The notes: a model not told the origin generated them from the sequence alone. A stretch of 64,000 nt of DNA from Taudactylus pleione (GCA_031769625.1 JAUIMM010000570.1:868001-932000); one strand, 5' to 3'; positions 33,601 to 41,754 are shown, numbered from the stretch's first letter. Program-made: numbers and translations.

Positions 33601-36170
33601 CTGTATTTAAAACGGCAATTGCTTTAGCATTGATTACTATTGCTGTTTTAAATTCAGTCGTCATATAATTGCCAACTTTTAAAACCCTCTAATTAGTAAT
33701 ATTGTGGGAGATGTACTAAACCTTGGAGATGGATAAAGTGGAGAGAAATAAAGGTCTATTTATTAAGCCTTGGATGGAGATAAAGTGAACGGAGATAAAG
33801 TACCAGCCAATCAACTCCTAGCTGTAATTTTTCAAACACAGCCTGTGACATGACAGTTAGGAGCTGCTTGGTTGGTACTTTATCTCCATCTAAGGCTTAG
33901 TAAATAGACCCCATAGTACCAACCAATCAGCGCCTGTCATTTTTCAAATACAGCTTTTAAACTGACAGGAGCTGATTGGTAGGTACTTTATCTCTCTCCA
34001 CTTTATCTCTCTTCAAGGCTAAGTACATAGACCCCTAAGTCTTATGCTGGGTACACACTAGACGATATGTCGTCCAATCCGGCGGTTCGTACCAACATAT
34101 CAGGCGCACCGTATAGTGCAGTGGTCAGGGAACAGGGGTAAATTACCCCACATGGGGTAAAAATGAATTCCTGGGGGTAATGAACGGACAGCCGGGCATG
34201 CGTATGAATCATTCTATAATATAGAATGATTCATATGCATGCCCGGCTGTTCCGCAGGGAGGCTCTAAGCTGGACGCCCGCTGAGATGTTATTACCAGCG
34301 GGCGCCCGGCTCCTTCCCTGCAGTGCCACGTTAGGCAGAGGCTGGAGTTCTCTTCTGAACTCCAGCTTCCGGCTCTCTCCATGCGCACTATGGGAGAGAC
34401 GTCATGACGTCTCTCCCATAGTTCCGAGGAGCAGCCGGGCGGACAGGACGGTGGCGGATGCAGGAGCGGGGATTCAGGTAAGTGTTTTTTTGGGGAGGTT
34501 TTTTGTACAAGCGGCACTACAGGGGCATTATATGGGGGCACTACTACAGGGGCATTATATGGGGGCACTACAAGGGCATTATATGGGGGCACTACTACAG
34601 GGGCATAACTATGGGGGCACTACTAAAGGGGCATAACATGGGCATTATATGGGGGCACTACTACAGGGGCATAACTATAGGGGCATTACTATGGGGGCAC
34701 TACTACAGGGGCATTATATGGGGGCACTACTATATGATTTCCTTCCTTTCAATCAAGGGGGTAATATCGGCGTATCTAAATATATTTTGGGGTAAAAGGT
34801 AAAAAAGTTCCCTGACCCCTGGTATAGTGTGTACCCACTATGTAGTTGATGATGCATGAGCCTGCGGATTGTCAGCAACATCCTCCATCGACCCTACATG
34901 CAGGACCAACGGGGGATGTCGTTAGCGAGGGCCATGCTGCCGAATGCAACATGGGCCTCGCCGGTGCTCCGTCGCTGCCGATGTCGGGCTGGGTACACAT
35001 CGATTATTGTGTACCCAGGATTAGGGTGGTTTATGTTGTATCAAATGGCACAAAGACATTTTCAGTTCACAGTAGGACTTTAAGTTTGTGCCAGCTTGAT
35101 TAAGGCTCGTCTTCTACTTCTGACAAGACACATTTTGCACTTTATGAAACGCATTACTAGGCTTTTCCCAATGTAATGGGAATCTTATATTAACAGTCCT
35201 GATGTCCCCTCTATTCTCTGGTATTCTGCAACATTTAATTGGTGTAAGTATTCTATGACTGGTTTCACATGCTTTGGCCATAGCCAATATTAGGTTCTGC
35301 TTACCTTGGGAATGTGGGCAGTCTTCTCTGTGGTTAATAACCATCAGTGGTTTATTTCTGAAAAAAAAAAAGAAGAGTATATGTTAAGTTAAATTGCTTT
35401 ACTCATTTGACTAAACTAAATGGGCTTCAGAACAGACACATTTTGTAAATGTTGATTATAAACTCTTACAGAAATTATTAAATATATTGTCAATTGTCAG
35501 CTATGCGCAAATGTTAACTTCTGGTTTATTGGTCTATGCATTCATAGGTTATGCCACCGATTTATGCTGTAAAGAACTGCAGTATTTTTGTTGGCATTAT
35601 TAAATATATTCTAATTCTGTATACATGTAATAATTTTTGCTGTTACCGATAAAGTTTCTGTTTTGAAACCTGACCATGCAGTCTTTTCACCATACACTAG
35701 ATGGCGCCCTGGATCTAGTAAATATCTCCAAGCAATGCCCCTTTACTGACCCGGACTTGGCTTTAAACAGAGCTTCCTCGTACGTCTGAACCCATTCAAG
35801 GTTGTCACCCCACCCTGTAGTTGAAAGAACATACAGTAAATAATAAAACAATGAGGATGTGCGTAATGCTTTGCTCACAGATGCAGATTATTGACCTGCA
35901 ATAAAGTGCAGAAAATATTATAAAACAGAAAACACAGGAATTGCTGATCTCATTTATCAACACACTCAAGACACAGATCTAAGGCAGGAATATTGATTGG
36001 GCCATTAATCTCAGGACACACAGACACACATTAGTTTACACGTTACCTCTGGAAAGTGTCTGGGGTTTGGGGACCACTGGCGGAGCTTTGCCTTTAGGGG
36101 GCACATCCTTGGCCAGAGAGAGTGAGGTAGCCACAATTAAAACATACACTGACTTGAGTACCGTGTCCAT
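20338..36170 (-). CDS. agr2: anterior gradient 2-type ER disulfide isomerase, seven coding exons
   Basis: Joining minus-strand exons 36170-36047, 35814-35751, 35357-35305, 32447-32374, 29073-29010, 23203-23120 and 20387-20338 gives 513 bases: 170 codons plus stop, in phase at every junction and with GT..AG at each intron. The protein has an N-terminal signal peptide ([20 protein letters not shown]), a short Pro/Lys-rich linker, the TLSRGWGD motif, a thioredoxin fold with the single-cysteine redox site [18 protein letters not shown], and the C-terminal ER-retention signal KTEL. Human AGR2 is 175 aa with the same order and a KTEL tail. In this family the protein acts in the ER on folding of secreted proteins such as mucins, and secreted forms are linked to amphibian limb regeneration and cement gland. 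AGR2 is the best match; the amphibian paralogue Ag1 is the main alternative, and AGR3 (usually QSEL) is less likely. Intron 6 contains a complete hAT transposon. Confidence 0.88.
20528..20799. mobile_element. agr2: probable hAT MITE in AGR2 intron 7
   Basis: Left end CAGTGCTGGATTAAC and right end GTAATCCTGCCCTG are degenerate inverted copies of the CAGGGC.GGATTAA type also seen at 61550-63259. Target duplication is not convincing. Confidence 0.55.
20923..21235. mobile_element. MITE, 'CCTCCCGG' family, AGR2 intron 7
   Basis: Begins ATACTTACCTATCCTCCCGG, has GGGAGGCTCCCAAATTGTCGG and ends GGGTAAGTATGCC; inverted terminal match over ATACTTACC. Relative of 5787-6125. Confidence 0.75.
21450..21497. 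repeat. (TA)n microsatellite
   Basis: Pure TA run in AGR2 intron 7. Confidence 0.97.
21535..21778. mobile_element. MITE with AGGTCGAT ends
   Basis: Long imperfect inverted arms: TATATTGGAGGTCGATT on the left and AATCGACCTTCAGTATA on the right, with ATTGATCAACATTGATATG and CATCGATGTTGATTGATTTT nearer the centre. Confidence 0.75.
22273..22655. mobile_element. partial copy of the 0.9-kb array MITE
   Basis: Shares GGCCTATTTACCACAATCCG, TGCAGGGACAGAGCTTGCGA and CTGTCCCTGC with the units at 52024-54624. Internal and right portions are missing or diverged. Confidence 0.7.
23120..23203 (-). CDS. agr2: AGR2 coding exon 7
   Basis: 84 bp with acceptor CTCACAG and donor GTAAGT. Encodes [19 protein letters not shown] followed by TYEPEDIDL, equivalent to the DPSL.VRAD..G.YSN...YEP stretch of AGR proteins. 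Confidence 0.92.
23868..24520 (+). repeat. 160-bp tandem array in the hAT leader
   Basis: Four copies plus a partial, beginning at about 23868, 24030, 24190, 24349 and 24504. Each carries TTCTGTGTTTGTGAATTGTG, GCGCAGTAGCCGCACGTGCA, CAACAAAGTAGTGCCAAG, GGCTGGCTTGACCGTT and an A-tract. Copies are 95% alike or better, suggesting recent amplification. Confidence 0.95.
24548..27661 (+). CDS. hAT-family transposase with BED zinc finger, 1037 aa
   Basis: Catalyses cut-and-paste movement of the surrounding element in the nucleus. The single ORF has no stop or frame break. Residues 1-240 are low-complexity and charged. A BED finger lies at about 245-298 ([26 protein letters not shown]2H2 ligands visible). 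The RNase H-like core holds LTTDMWTSG near 500 (first Asp), [14 protein letters not shown] near 588 (second Asp) and [11 protein letters not shown] near 610. The C-terminal dimerisation segment is at about 925-985 ([20 protein letters not shown]), and an acidic tail follows. The first ATG is used; it sits soon after the tandem leader, and TATA-like AT-rich sequence lies just upstream. Reads opposite to AGR2. Alternative reading as a domesticated ZBED gene is unlikely because the element ends and target duplication are preserved. Confidence 0.93.
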   Translation: MEDQTFSDKNKIEKDQEPLPPSAEAAATSHDIDDNMPSTSSAKADAQCHSRGHIQSQMAKFRKMTLKKTFKSAEEKRKLANMPFTTRSGKERLRSIPSMFMTSGSASHDDGSPPPTKKIKRVKLAKAQRRTVLSKKISQIPKESPSVVVVAMPDLPSTGREEVALSTICTPPASAERSTHSPLADMQIEDVTVEVQQDEDTGVAGAEEEVGEEDSDGDVVCLNQAPGETVVVRGMKKPITVMPGQKTKHSTSLVWQYFYPNPDNNCLAICTICKGEISRGRDVNHLGTSSLIRHLQRVHKKLLSSSETLAKTVSSPGTPKSRCPVVSKRLQTTPSTPSSSISSLVRIGSSPAGHVTGMTDSPIRDSSGGSCIATPTAAAAAVAAAGSRSSSQRGSRSTTTFTKQLTLQQSLARRMKYDSSHPEAKRITEALTAMLVLDVRPVSAISAVGFRQLMEVVCPRFQIPSRFHFTRQAIPRLYRNVRKSVLSVLKNAVVHNVHLTTDMWTSGTGQTKDYMTVTAHWVDVSPYAATAAASPVAASQKRQLVTRQATLCITGFSKRHTADNLLEKLREIIAQWLTPLRLSWGFVISDNATNIVRALHLGKFQHVPCFAHTINLVVQNFLKSDRGVQETLWVARKISGHFRHSATACRRLERQQTLLNLPRHHLKQEVVTRWNSTLYMLQRMEEQQKAIQAYTSTYDIGKGGGMHLTQAQWRMISVLCKVLQPFELATREVSSDTASLSQVIPLIRLLQKQLEKVKEELRRSDSARHVGLVDEALHSLCQDSRVVNLLKSDHYILATVLDPRFKAYVVSLFPADTSLQRCKDLLVNTLSAEAERDTSTAPSSFSPATGAARKKLRYPKQPAGGDAGQAGPSLDIWSGLKDLATISDMSTVTAYDTVTIDRMVEDYIGDSIQVGMSDSPYLYWQEKEAIWRPLYKLALFYLSCPPSSVYSERVFSAAGNLVSERRRRLLPQNVEKMMFIKMNYQLFQGDQPPEGTEGPVVVDSSGDELILCEDEDVHTEEGEESVDEEDEDDILPP
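28290..28344. repeat. (TA)n microsatellite, hAT insertion site
   Basis: TA run continuing the one at 23320-23345 on the other side of the hAT element; the transposon landed in the microsatellite. Confidence 0.95.
28520..28930. mobile_element. MITE of CCCGAC family with telomere-like tract
   Basis: AAATCCCGACAGCG near the left and TTACAGTGTCGGGAT near the right are inverted. Between them at 28560-28790 is a degenerate CCTAACCCTAACC tract. In AGR2 intron 6. Confidence 0.6.
29010..29073 (-). CDS. agr2: AGR2 coding exon 6
   Basis: 64 bp with acceptor CTTTCAG and donor GTGAGTT. Encodes [21 protein letters not shown]. The cis-proline-loop region (YVPKI) of the thioredoxin fold lies here. Confidence 0.92.
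29446..29796. mobile_element. hAT MITE, 351 bp, AGR2 intron 5
   Basis: Perfect 8-bp target duplication CCCTAGAG at 29438-29445 and 29797-29804. Ends GAGGGATGGGGAACC and GTTCCCCACCCCTG. No ORF. Placed between AGR2 exons 5 and 6. Confidence 0.93.
29885..30408. mobile_element. Harbinger-like MITE, AGR2 intron 5
   Basis: Ends GGGCCCGATTCAGACC and GGTCAGAATCGAGCCC in inverse orientation, flanked by TAA on both sides (3-bp duplication). Confidence 0.85.
30618..30680. repeat. (TA)n(CA)n microsatellite
   Basis: TA blocks followed by a CA run. Confidence 0.95.
31486..31985. repeat. 32-bp minisatellite, AGR2 intron 5
   Basis: About fifteen copies of a unit with GTAGAAATAAATACTAAATA followed by AACCCCTGARTT. 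Minus-strand translation gives a YFYNSG..F.ST periodic ORF that is a repeat artefact. Confidence 0.95.
32374..32447 (-). CDS. agr2: AGR2 coding exon 5
   Basis: 74 bp with acceptor TTTTGCAG and donor GTAAGT. Encodes [19 protein letters not shown] then ILLNVI, the helix and strand after the redox site. Confidence 0.92.
32891..33215. mobile_element. MITE, AAGCTGGCCACA ends, AGR2 intron 4
   Basis: AAGCTGGCCACATACTA at the left matches TAGATGTGTGGCCAGCTTTA at the right in inverse. Inner inverted words AGCAATTTGCTCCTAAATG and CATTTAGGAGCAAATTGCTG are perfect over 19 bp. Same family as 41171-41751. Confidence 0.88.
33705..34036. mobile_element. MITE carrying a related MITE inside
   Basis: Outer ends GGGAGATGTACTAAACCTT and AAGGCTAAGTACATAGACCCC; inner unit 33753-33912 with GGTCTATTTATTAAGCC and GGCTTAGTAAATAGACC. 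Both contain TAAAGTACCARCCAATCA words and appear to belong to one family, so one copy jumped into another. Confidence 0.8.
34119..34821. mobile_element. non-autonomous hAT element, 703 bp
   Basis: Perfect 8-bp duplication GTATAGTG at 34111-34118 and 34822-34829. Ends CAGTGGTCAGGGAAC and GTTCCCTGACCCCTG. Contains a hairpin around 34203-34250 (GAATCATTCTATAATATAGA) and a minisatellite. Confidence 0.92.
34500..34735. repeat. minisatellite of GGGGCAYTA units
   Basis: Repeats of GGGGCATTATATGGGGGCAC and TACTACAGGGGCAT. ORFs rich in GHYYRGI are repeat translations. Confidence 0.92.
35305..35357 (-). CDS. agr2: AGR2 coding exon 4 (redox site)
   Basis: 53 bp with acceptor TTTCAG and donor GTAAGC. 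Encodes [17 protein letters not shown]. The CPHS motif (one cysteine, serine in the second position) is diagnostic of AGR2/AGR3-type proteins as against CxxC isomerases. Confidence 0.93.
35751..35814 (-). CDS. agr2: AGR2 coding exon 3
   Basis: 64 bp with acceptor CTACAG and donor GTCAGT (slightly off consensus). Encodes [20 protein letters not shown] plus a shared Gly on each side. Confidence 0.92.
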
Positions 36171-36178
36171 GGTTAGTG
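36047..36178 (-). CDS. agr2: AGR2 exon 2 with start codon
   Basis: Acceptor TTTATAG, 8 untranslated bases (CACTAACC), then ATG at 36170-36168 in an acceptable context (ACCATGG). Encodes the signal peptide, the linker [16 protein letters not shown] and QTLSR. Donor GTAACG. The start was chosen because it is the first ATG, has a strong Kozak-like match, and yields a clean secretory signal. Confidence 0.9.
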
Positions 36179-36323
36179 CTATAAATAAACAAAAAAAAAA
36201 CATCTATCAGCCTTATACTATTAGGGCACACGCCTAGGGCAGCACTGTTATGGCATCATCCATCTCTTCCTGCATTCTCAGCCCATAAAACATTAATGAC
36301 CTATGCAGCATACTACTCACAGG

Positions 36324-36485
36324 GGTATAGTTACTAAAGTGAGAGTTTTTAGAAGTGGGGATGTTGCCCATAGCAACCAATCAGATTCTACTTAACATTT
36401 AACTAAAGATAATGGATAGAATCTGTTTGGCTGCTATGGGCAACATCTTCGCTTCTAAAAAATCTCTCACTTTAGTAAATTTACC
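36324..36485. mobile_element. MITE, AGR2 intron 1
   Basis: Inverted ends GTTACTAAAGTGAGAG and CTCTCACTTTAGTAAAT; inner GCCCATAGCAACCAATCAGA and GGCTGCTATGGGC. Confidence 0.88.
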
Positions 36486-36660
36486 GCACAGTGTTAAATA
36501 ACTAGTTTGTGTTCTGGGCACTACAGACCCTGGCACTATATAATACGAATAAAACATAATTCCAGACTTTCTTATAGTCCCTACCAGGCTCATGCAATCT
36601 GCGGCTTTCCAACTGTTGTGTTGGTCGAACAACAGTCAGAGTGCATCAACTGTACTCTAA

Positions 36661-37103
36661 TACCCCTATCAGACATAGAACCCTGGCTTTAACCCGGCTC
36701 GCACCCTGGACACTGAACACAGGTTGAACCCGGGGTTTCAGTACTTACCACTTTTCACACCTGGGTGATAGTCCCGGATTATTCCTGGGTTGTCACGCTA
36801 CACACCAGACCCGGGTCTTCCAGGTACCTGGGTCTTCCGTCGAACAGTGGACGCTTGGAGATGTGCCCGCCAAGCCAGTCTTTTTAGGCATAACCCGGGT
36901 CATCAAGACATGGGTTATGCCTTTCAGACATAAGCCGGGGCATTAACCAGAGTTGCAAGTCCCAGGAATAACCCTGGTCGATTGCAGGGTCGCCGACTTA
37001 GGATTCTGACCCTAGTAGTTTCTGGTCAGACATAGCCAAGGCCCGGGTTGATGTGCGTGCACTGAAAAAAGCCCGGGTGTTTGGCGTATGTCTGAATGGG
37101 GTA
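36661..37103. mobile_element. MITE, CCCGGG-rich, AGR2 intron 1
   Basis: Ends TACCCCTATCAGACATA and TATGTCTGAATGGGGTA. Interior is full of AACCCGGG/CCCGGGTT words, unlike the AT-rich surroundings. Confidence 0.75.
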
Positions 37104-37364
37104 TAAATTGTATTACTATAAATACTATTCATACAGTATAGCTGCAAAACACATACTTCATCCATAAATAACTGACCTTACTCTACAGGGGGTCAGGAAC
37201 ATCACTACTTGTATTTCCGCATTGGTTAGATAAGAAATACGTTATCTTCACATGCTTACGCCAGTCAGGTAAATTGCATCTTTGGTTTACTTATTATCTC
37301 CTGCAACGTCATGATGCATAAAAATCTGCAGACTTGCACTATTAATTGTTAGGTGAAGAGTCTC

Positions 37365-37914
37365 TAATGGTGCGTACACACGGTACGACTTTTATGAGCG
37401 ATTTGAACGATATCGTTCATATCGTTATCGTTCACTTTTTTGCAGTCACCAACCTGACAACGGCCAACGATGCACATACCCACATGAACGATAATGATAT
37501 CAATGGGGGTGATTCAATTCAACGCGAATTGAATAGCGCCGGGAGCGAGCTCCCGGAGCTATTCAATTCAGTGCGCCGTCGTTCTCTGACCAAAGTGCTG
37601 GGCACGCCGCTGTTAGCGATAAGCTAAGCAGAAAATAGCTGCGTGAACGGAACTTTGGTCGGATTTCTCCTCGCATCCCCAGGGGGGTGCGCGAAAAAAA
37701 TCCTTAGCCCGCCAAAACAGCGCACTGAATTGAATAGCTCTGGGAGCTAGTTCATGCATGCAGGCCAACTTGGCTGATTTTGTAAAGATTTGCCTGTAAA
37801 AGATAGATATCTATGATAGATGTATCAGTGAAGCCATCAGTGTGTACAACCAAAGTTGTTTGACCTGCACTACAGAAAGTTGGAGGGAAATCTATCAACG
37901 ATATCTACGCATTA
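37365..37914. mobile_element. MITE with nested MITE, AGR2 intron 1
   Basis: Left end TAATGGTGCGTACACACGG is shared with 17851-18203; right end near TACGCATTA. Between 37506 and 37745 lies a second unit with GATTCAATTCAACGCG and CACTGAATTGAATAGC words and a GGGAGCGAGCTCCC hairpin. Confidence 0.6.
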
Positions 37915-38584
37915 GAGGCTTATGTATACCAAACAGGATGAATCCCATAGGAACCAAACTTTATTATAACTTGCACATAAATGATCAAAAGAAATATCCC
38001 TTGTAAAGCGCAACGGAATATGCTGTGCTATATAAGAAACTGTTAATAATAAATAATGTATTGCTATGGGAAACAGATTATTATCATTTCTACAGTACCA
38101 TGCTATTCATAAGAAATATGTTACATCTAGAGCACTCAGGCAATGTAACTGTCCTATAGGGAATACACAGGTAGCATGCAGGTCCTTCCCTACACTGGAC
38201 AGAATTCAAAAACCAAAGACAAACAATTCTTGAGACTAATAATAGTATTAAACAATCAGAAATAAAATTAGCAGGATATACTGTATTTAATATATGCACA
38301 ATTCCAGTCTTGCAGCAACTTTAATGCCAGGTAGCCTATGATATGAACGTACCTGCTGAATACGCATGATGCGGCACTAATTAAGCAATCTCTATGGTTA
38401 CCCACAGTGAACACCGCCAAGATTGGATAAGAGCAGTCTTTGTAAAACGCTGCAGAGGAATGTGTCGGTAAATGCCTCAGAGAAATTAATTCTGTTAGTT
38501 ACTCTACCTTAATTGTTACCTGTTTCATTCCAGGTAACCCAATCCTAAGTACCCAAAGAATGAAATAATTCAGAGCAAACTCAC

Positions 38585-38627
38585 CTCCTCTTCACAGTGA
38601 GGGATTGGTTTCAGCTCTGAGCCAGTA
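38585..38627 (-). other. agr2: AGR2 non-coding exon 1 (predicted)
   Basis: A good donor (GAGGAG then GTGAGTTT) at 38584 lies about 40 bases below a TATA box. It gives an untranslated first exon as in mammalian AGR2. No ATG in it. The transcription start is inferred from TATA spacing. Confidence 0.65.
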
Positions 38628-38644
38628 ACTTGTAGCAGCTCACC

Positions 38645-38690
38645 TGTGCTCTTATACACCTGTGCACACCTGGGCCCCGCCCCCTCATCT
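38645..38690 (-). promoter_or_regulatory. agr2: AGR2 core promoter
   Basis: Minus strand reads GAGGGGGCGGGGCCC (GC box, about 38672-38686), then CAGGTGTG, then TATAAG at 38656-38651, placing the start near 38627. Paired CAGGTG E-box-like words flank the TATA box. Their use is not proven by sequence. Confidence 0.65.
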
Positions 38691-38699
38691 GCATATGAA

Positions 38700-39600
38700 T
38701 AGGTATAGTGCATACCTTAACTGTACTGTATGACGTGTAATCTTCTTATCTCACCACCACACTCCCTGTGAGCTGATGTATTTCGTGTAACTGGCAGCTC
38801 CCTGCATTCTTCTACACAAGGGAGGTATAATCTCTGCTGTTTTTTTTTTTAATGACTTGGCGGCAATCCAAGTACAGGTAAGCCTTAATGGGAAAAAGTG
38901 ATTTGCCTGAAGGCTGATTTGTCACTGTGTGATTGGATGCTGCATCGCCTTAAGCATAATTATCTGTATTGCTCTGACAGTGGTTACAATCATGTTGTTG
39001 GACACTTCACTAAATATAGGACAATTGGCAAATGCTGCGGGACCCGTTTCGTCAAGGACAGATTGCCCTGCACCCATCTGCCCACTTTTGTCCTATAAAT
39101 ATATATTTTTTTAATTATTATTATTTATCAAAGATACTATTCATTTAATTGCTTCTAGCAAGTAATAACTAACAGAGAAAAGTTGAATCATCATATTAAG
39201 CATCAGGGGTGATGTATCAAGCCTTTTGGAGAGAGTTTGGAAGGGATGTATTAAAGGGGAAAATGCGGTAAACCCCCCCGAAAATGCAGTTTTCAGGGGT
39301 TTTACCGCAATTCCCATATGTACTAGGCACCAGTATGCGATGTGTTCCGGTGCTTTGTCCCGGTGGGTAACGCCATCTTCAGTAGGCGTTACCCAATAGA
39401 AGCCTATGGGCTTCTTTTCGGGACACCTTTGAGAGAGGGATACAATCGGATCCTTTCCATCTCCCCCCCGCGGCCTTCTGCGCATGCCAATACTTTATGT
39501 TATGGGGTTGATTCAGTTGTACGCTTCTAGGTGACAGAGGTATAGAAGGAACTCAGCTTTGGGAATTTGTCTGATTACCTATATTTGGGAGAGTCACAAA
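38700..39600. other. AGR2 upstream region, no gene seen
   Basis: No exon recognised. 39204-39530 contains MITE-like words (GATGTATCAAGCC, GATGTATTAAAGG, TTTACCGCAATTCCCATATG) but I could not pair its ends. Confidence 0.45.
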
Positions 39601-39614
39601 ATGAAAGATACTCC

Positions 39615-40114
39615 GGGCCTGATTCACTGCGGATCGCTATTCTGCTTATACACACGCAGCACAGTTGCTAATATCAGCGGTGACATGTAAACGTCTGCAT
39701 TCACATTGCGATTGCATCCTAACATAAGGACGCCCACTTCCCCTTACTCACATCCGTATACTAGGGCGACATAGTGAAACAATCGGTAACATCGGACCCA
39801 TACGCACAGTTGCACAAGCCCTGACCTTACTCAGAATTTGCTGCCAGCCACGCACGCTATCAGTGCTATGGCTGCTTATGGCCACACAGTGAATTATTTA
39901 TGCATGGCCCCTGCAACAGCATTACGACGCACTGGCACATCTGCGTTCACCCCATCCCCGCCCCCTGTCCCCACCCACAGAAGGCACTTCCTGTCAGTCA
40001 CTCTGTAAAGAGTCTGCGTACGCAGTTGTGACCACAGCGTCTGGCTTGTGCAGTGCGAATTAATCAACTGATTGCGTGCGTATTAGCAACTGCGTTCCTT
40101 GCTGAATCAGGCCC
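39615..40114. mobile_element. Harbinger-like MITE
   Basis: Ends GGGCCTGATTCACTGCG and GCTGAATCAGGCCC. Interior contains GCATGGCCCCTGCAACAGC and CTGCGTACGCAG. No ORF of note. Confidence 0.75.
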
Positions 40115-40529
40115 TCACTTCTAATAATCACTAAAGATTGTGGAAATTTTTTAATTTTTTTAATACAATTCTGTACAAAAGAAAAGTAAAAAAAAGACAC
40201 AAAATTTACAGCTTAAACAATTAATTTTTTTTTACCAGTGAAGCGTCTTTGATAGCAACTTGCACAACTGGAACAGTCAGTTTGGGTTTGGAGATATTTG
40301 TATGAGACAAGCCGCAGAAGACTCTTTCATCTCTAAATATAGAGTTCATGTTGACAATGCTGAGTCGGACGCAAGTTGCGTCAAAGAGAAAAATGCTTCC
40401 TCATATTAAAGTAGGTGCAGTCGTGCACTTAGCAATGTATGGGGGCTCGCTGCAAAAATCCTCCACACACAGACTGGAGAAGCAGCTCAAGAGAAATGAG
40501 CTGATAGGGATTTGCAGGGCCATAACTTG

Positions 40530-40910
40530 GGCAGGCTTGCCTACCCTACCAATTTGGCCGGGAGCCTTCTGAATATTGGGTGCCTCTCCTGGCCCCCCGG
40601 AAAGGCAGGCAAGCCTCCCGGCTGCCGCCTGCCCCCTCCACTACTAATAGAAGCCCCCGCAGCGGGGGGGGGGGGGCGGTGACGCATTCCGCGCTGAATT
40701 GCATCTTCACAATGCAGTTATTTTTGTGAAGAGGGGGCGAGGCCAAGATGACACGACCATGTGGCCCCGCCTCCAATGCGGCATCATTACCCGGCCATGC
40801 CCCCCACTTACATACTTTCCTGGAAGGTTCAAGAGACTCCAGATTTTTTGGGTAGTACCCCGGAAAGGTGAATGGATCTTCTGTATCCTGGGCACTTCCT
40901 AGTTAAGTGG
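40530..40910. mobile_element. MITE, 'CCTCCCGG' family, degenerate
   Basis: CTTGCCTACCCTACCAATTTGGCCGG and AGGCAAGCCTCCCGG, then a second partial end CTTACATACTTTCCTGGAAGG. Includes a 14-G run near 40662-40676. Related to 5787-6125 and 20923-21235. Confidence 0.45.
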
Positions 40911-41170
40911 ACAGGATGGGGAGACAATACTGGGAATCGTGGGTCCAGAGAGCGTGCAGGGATAATGATGAGATTCAATGAGAAATGCCTAATTTCAGTC
41001 CCACCCCCTCCTCGTGTACCTGCAGGGCCAAATGAAATGAAGAGCCTGGCCTCACCCCCGGAGGGGTCACTTGTATTTCCTCTCCAGGATTCTCCCAGAG
41101 ATGAGTGGGCATTTATGACAAAATACAGAGAGATACTGCAAAACAACCTGCTTCAGTCTGCTAGTAAAAC

Positions 41171-41751
41171 TAAAGGCTGGGTACACACCTAAAGATTTTC
41201 TGTCCAACCAGTCAACTAGTTAATTGGTTGGAATGAAAAGCTGGTAAGGTATGAAAGCAAATGACAATCAGCAATTTGCTCCCAAATGCCGGAAAAATCT
41301 GTTGTTTGAACAAATTGTTTGGATCAAACATTTAACAAACTTGTCTGATGACCATTTTCATCTGTTTTCTGGCATTTAGGAGCAAATTGCTGATAATCAG
41401 TTACTCCCATCCGTTACCAGATTTTCATTCCAACCAATCAACTAGTTGGCTGGTTAGTCAGAAAATATTTAGGTGTGTACTAGGGATGTGCAGGCTCGGA
41501 TAGGTTCGAGTTTGCAGGCCGAGTTCAGATTTTTCCCTCCAAAAATCGGGTCTCAGAAAGAGGCAAAACGTCATCTTTCATGGACAAACATCATCTTCCA
41601 TGTACTTTTGTCAAGGAATGATGATGTTTGTCCATGAAAAATTACGTTTTGCCTCTTTCTGAGACCCGATTTTTAGAGGGCAAAATCCGAACTCGGCGTG
41701 GAAATTCGAACCTATCCGAGCCTGCACATCCCTAGTGTGTACCCAGCTTAA
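41171..41751. mobile_element. MITE hosting a hAT fold-back
   Basis: TAAAGGCTGGGTACACACC and GTGTACCCAGCTTA are inverted ends. Inner AGCAATTTGCTCCCAAATG and CATTTAGGAGCAAATTGCTG, as in 32891-33215. Interrupted by 41481-41734. Confidence 0.88.
41481..41734. mobile_element. 254-bp fold-back derived from the hAT left end
   Basis: Perfect 8-bp duplication GTGTGTAC at 41473-41480 and 41735-41742. The two halves are almost perfect inverse copies, from TAGGGATGTGCAGGCTCGG to CCGAGCCTGCACATCCCTA. Each arm contains GAGGCAAAACGT, and the left arm GAGGCAAAACGTCATC, which is also in the left end of the intact hAT (23459-23474), with AAATTTT/TTTTCCC sequence before it in similar order. Confidence 0.93.
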
Positions 41752-41754
41752 AGG

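Larger units (their letters stand above)
34047..35018. mobile_element. MITE with CTGGGTACACAC ends, split by a hAT element
   Basis: CTGGGTACACACTAGACGAT at the left and ATCGATTATTGTGTACCCAG at the right. The 34119-34821 element has inserted into it. AGR2 intron 4. Confidence 0.7.

Noticed and set aside
34482..34802. 106-aa Gly/His/Tyr-rich repeat ORF
   Set aside because: Translation of the GGGGCATTATAT minisatellite.
20338..36170. Assignment to AGR3
   Set aside because: The tail is KTEL and the N-terminal region fits AGR2; AGR3 usually ends in QSEL. Ag1 remains open.
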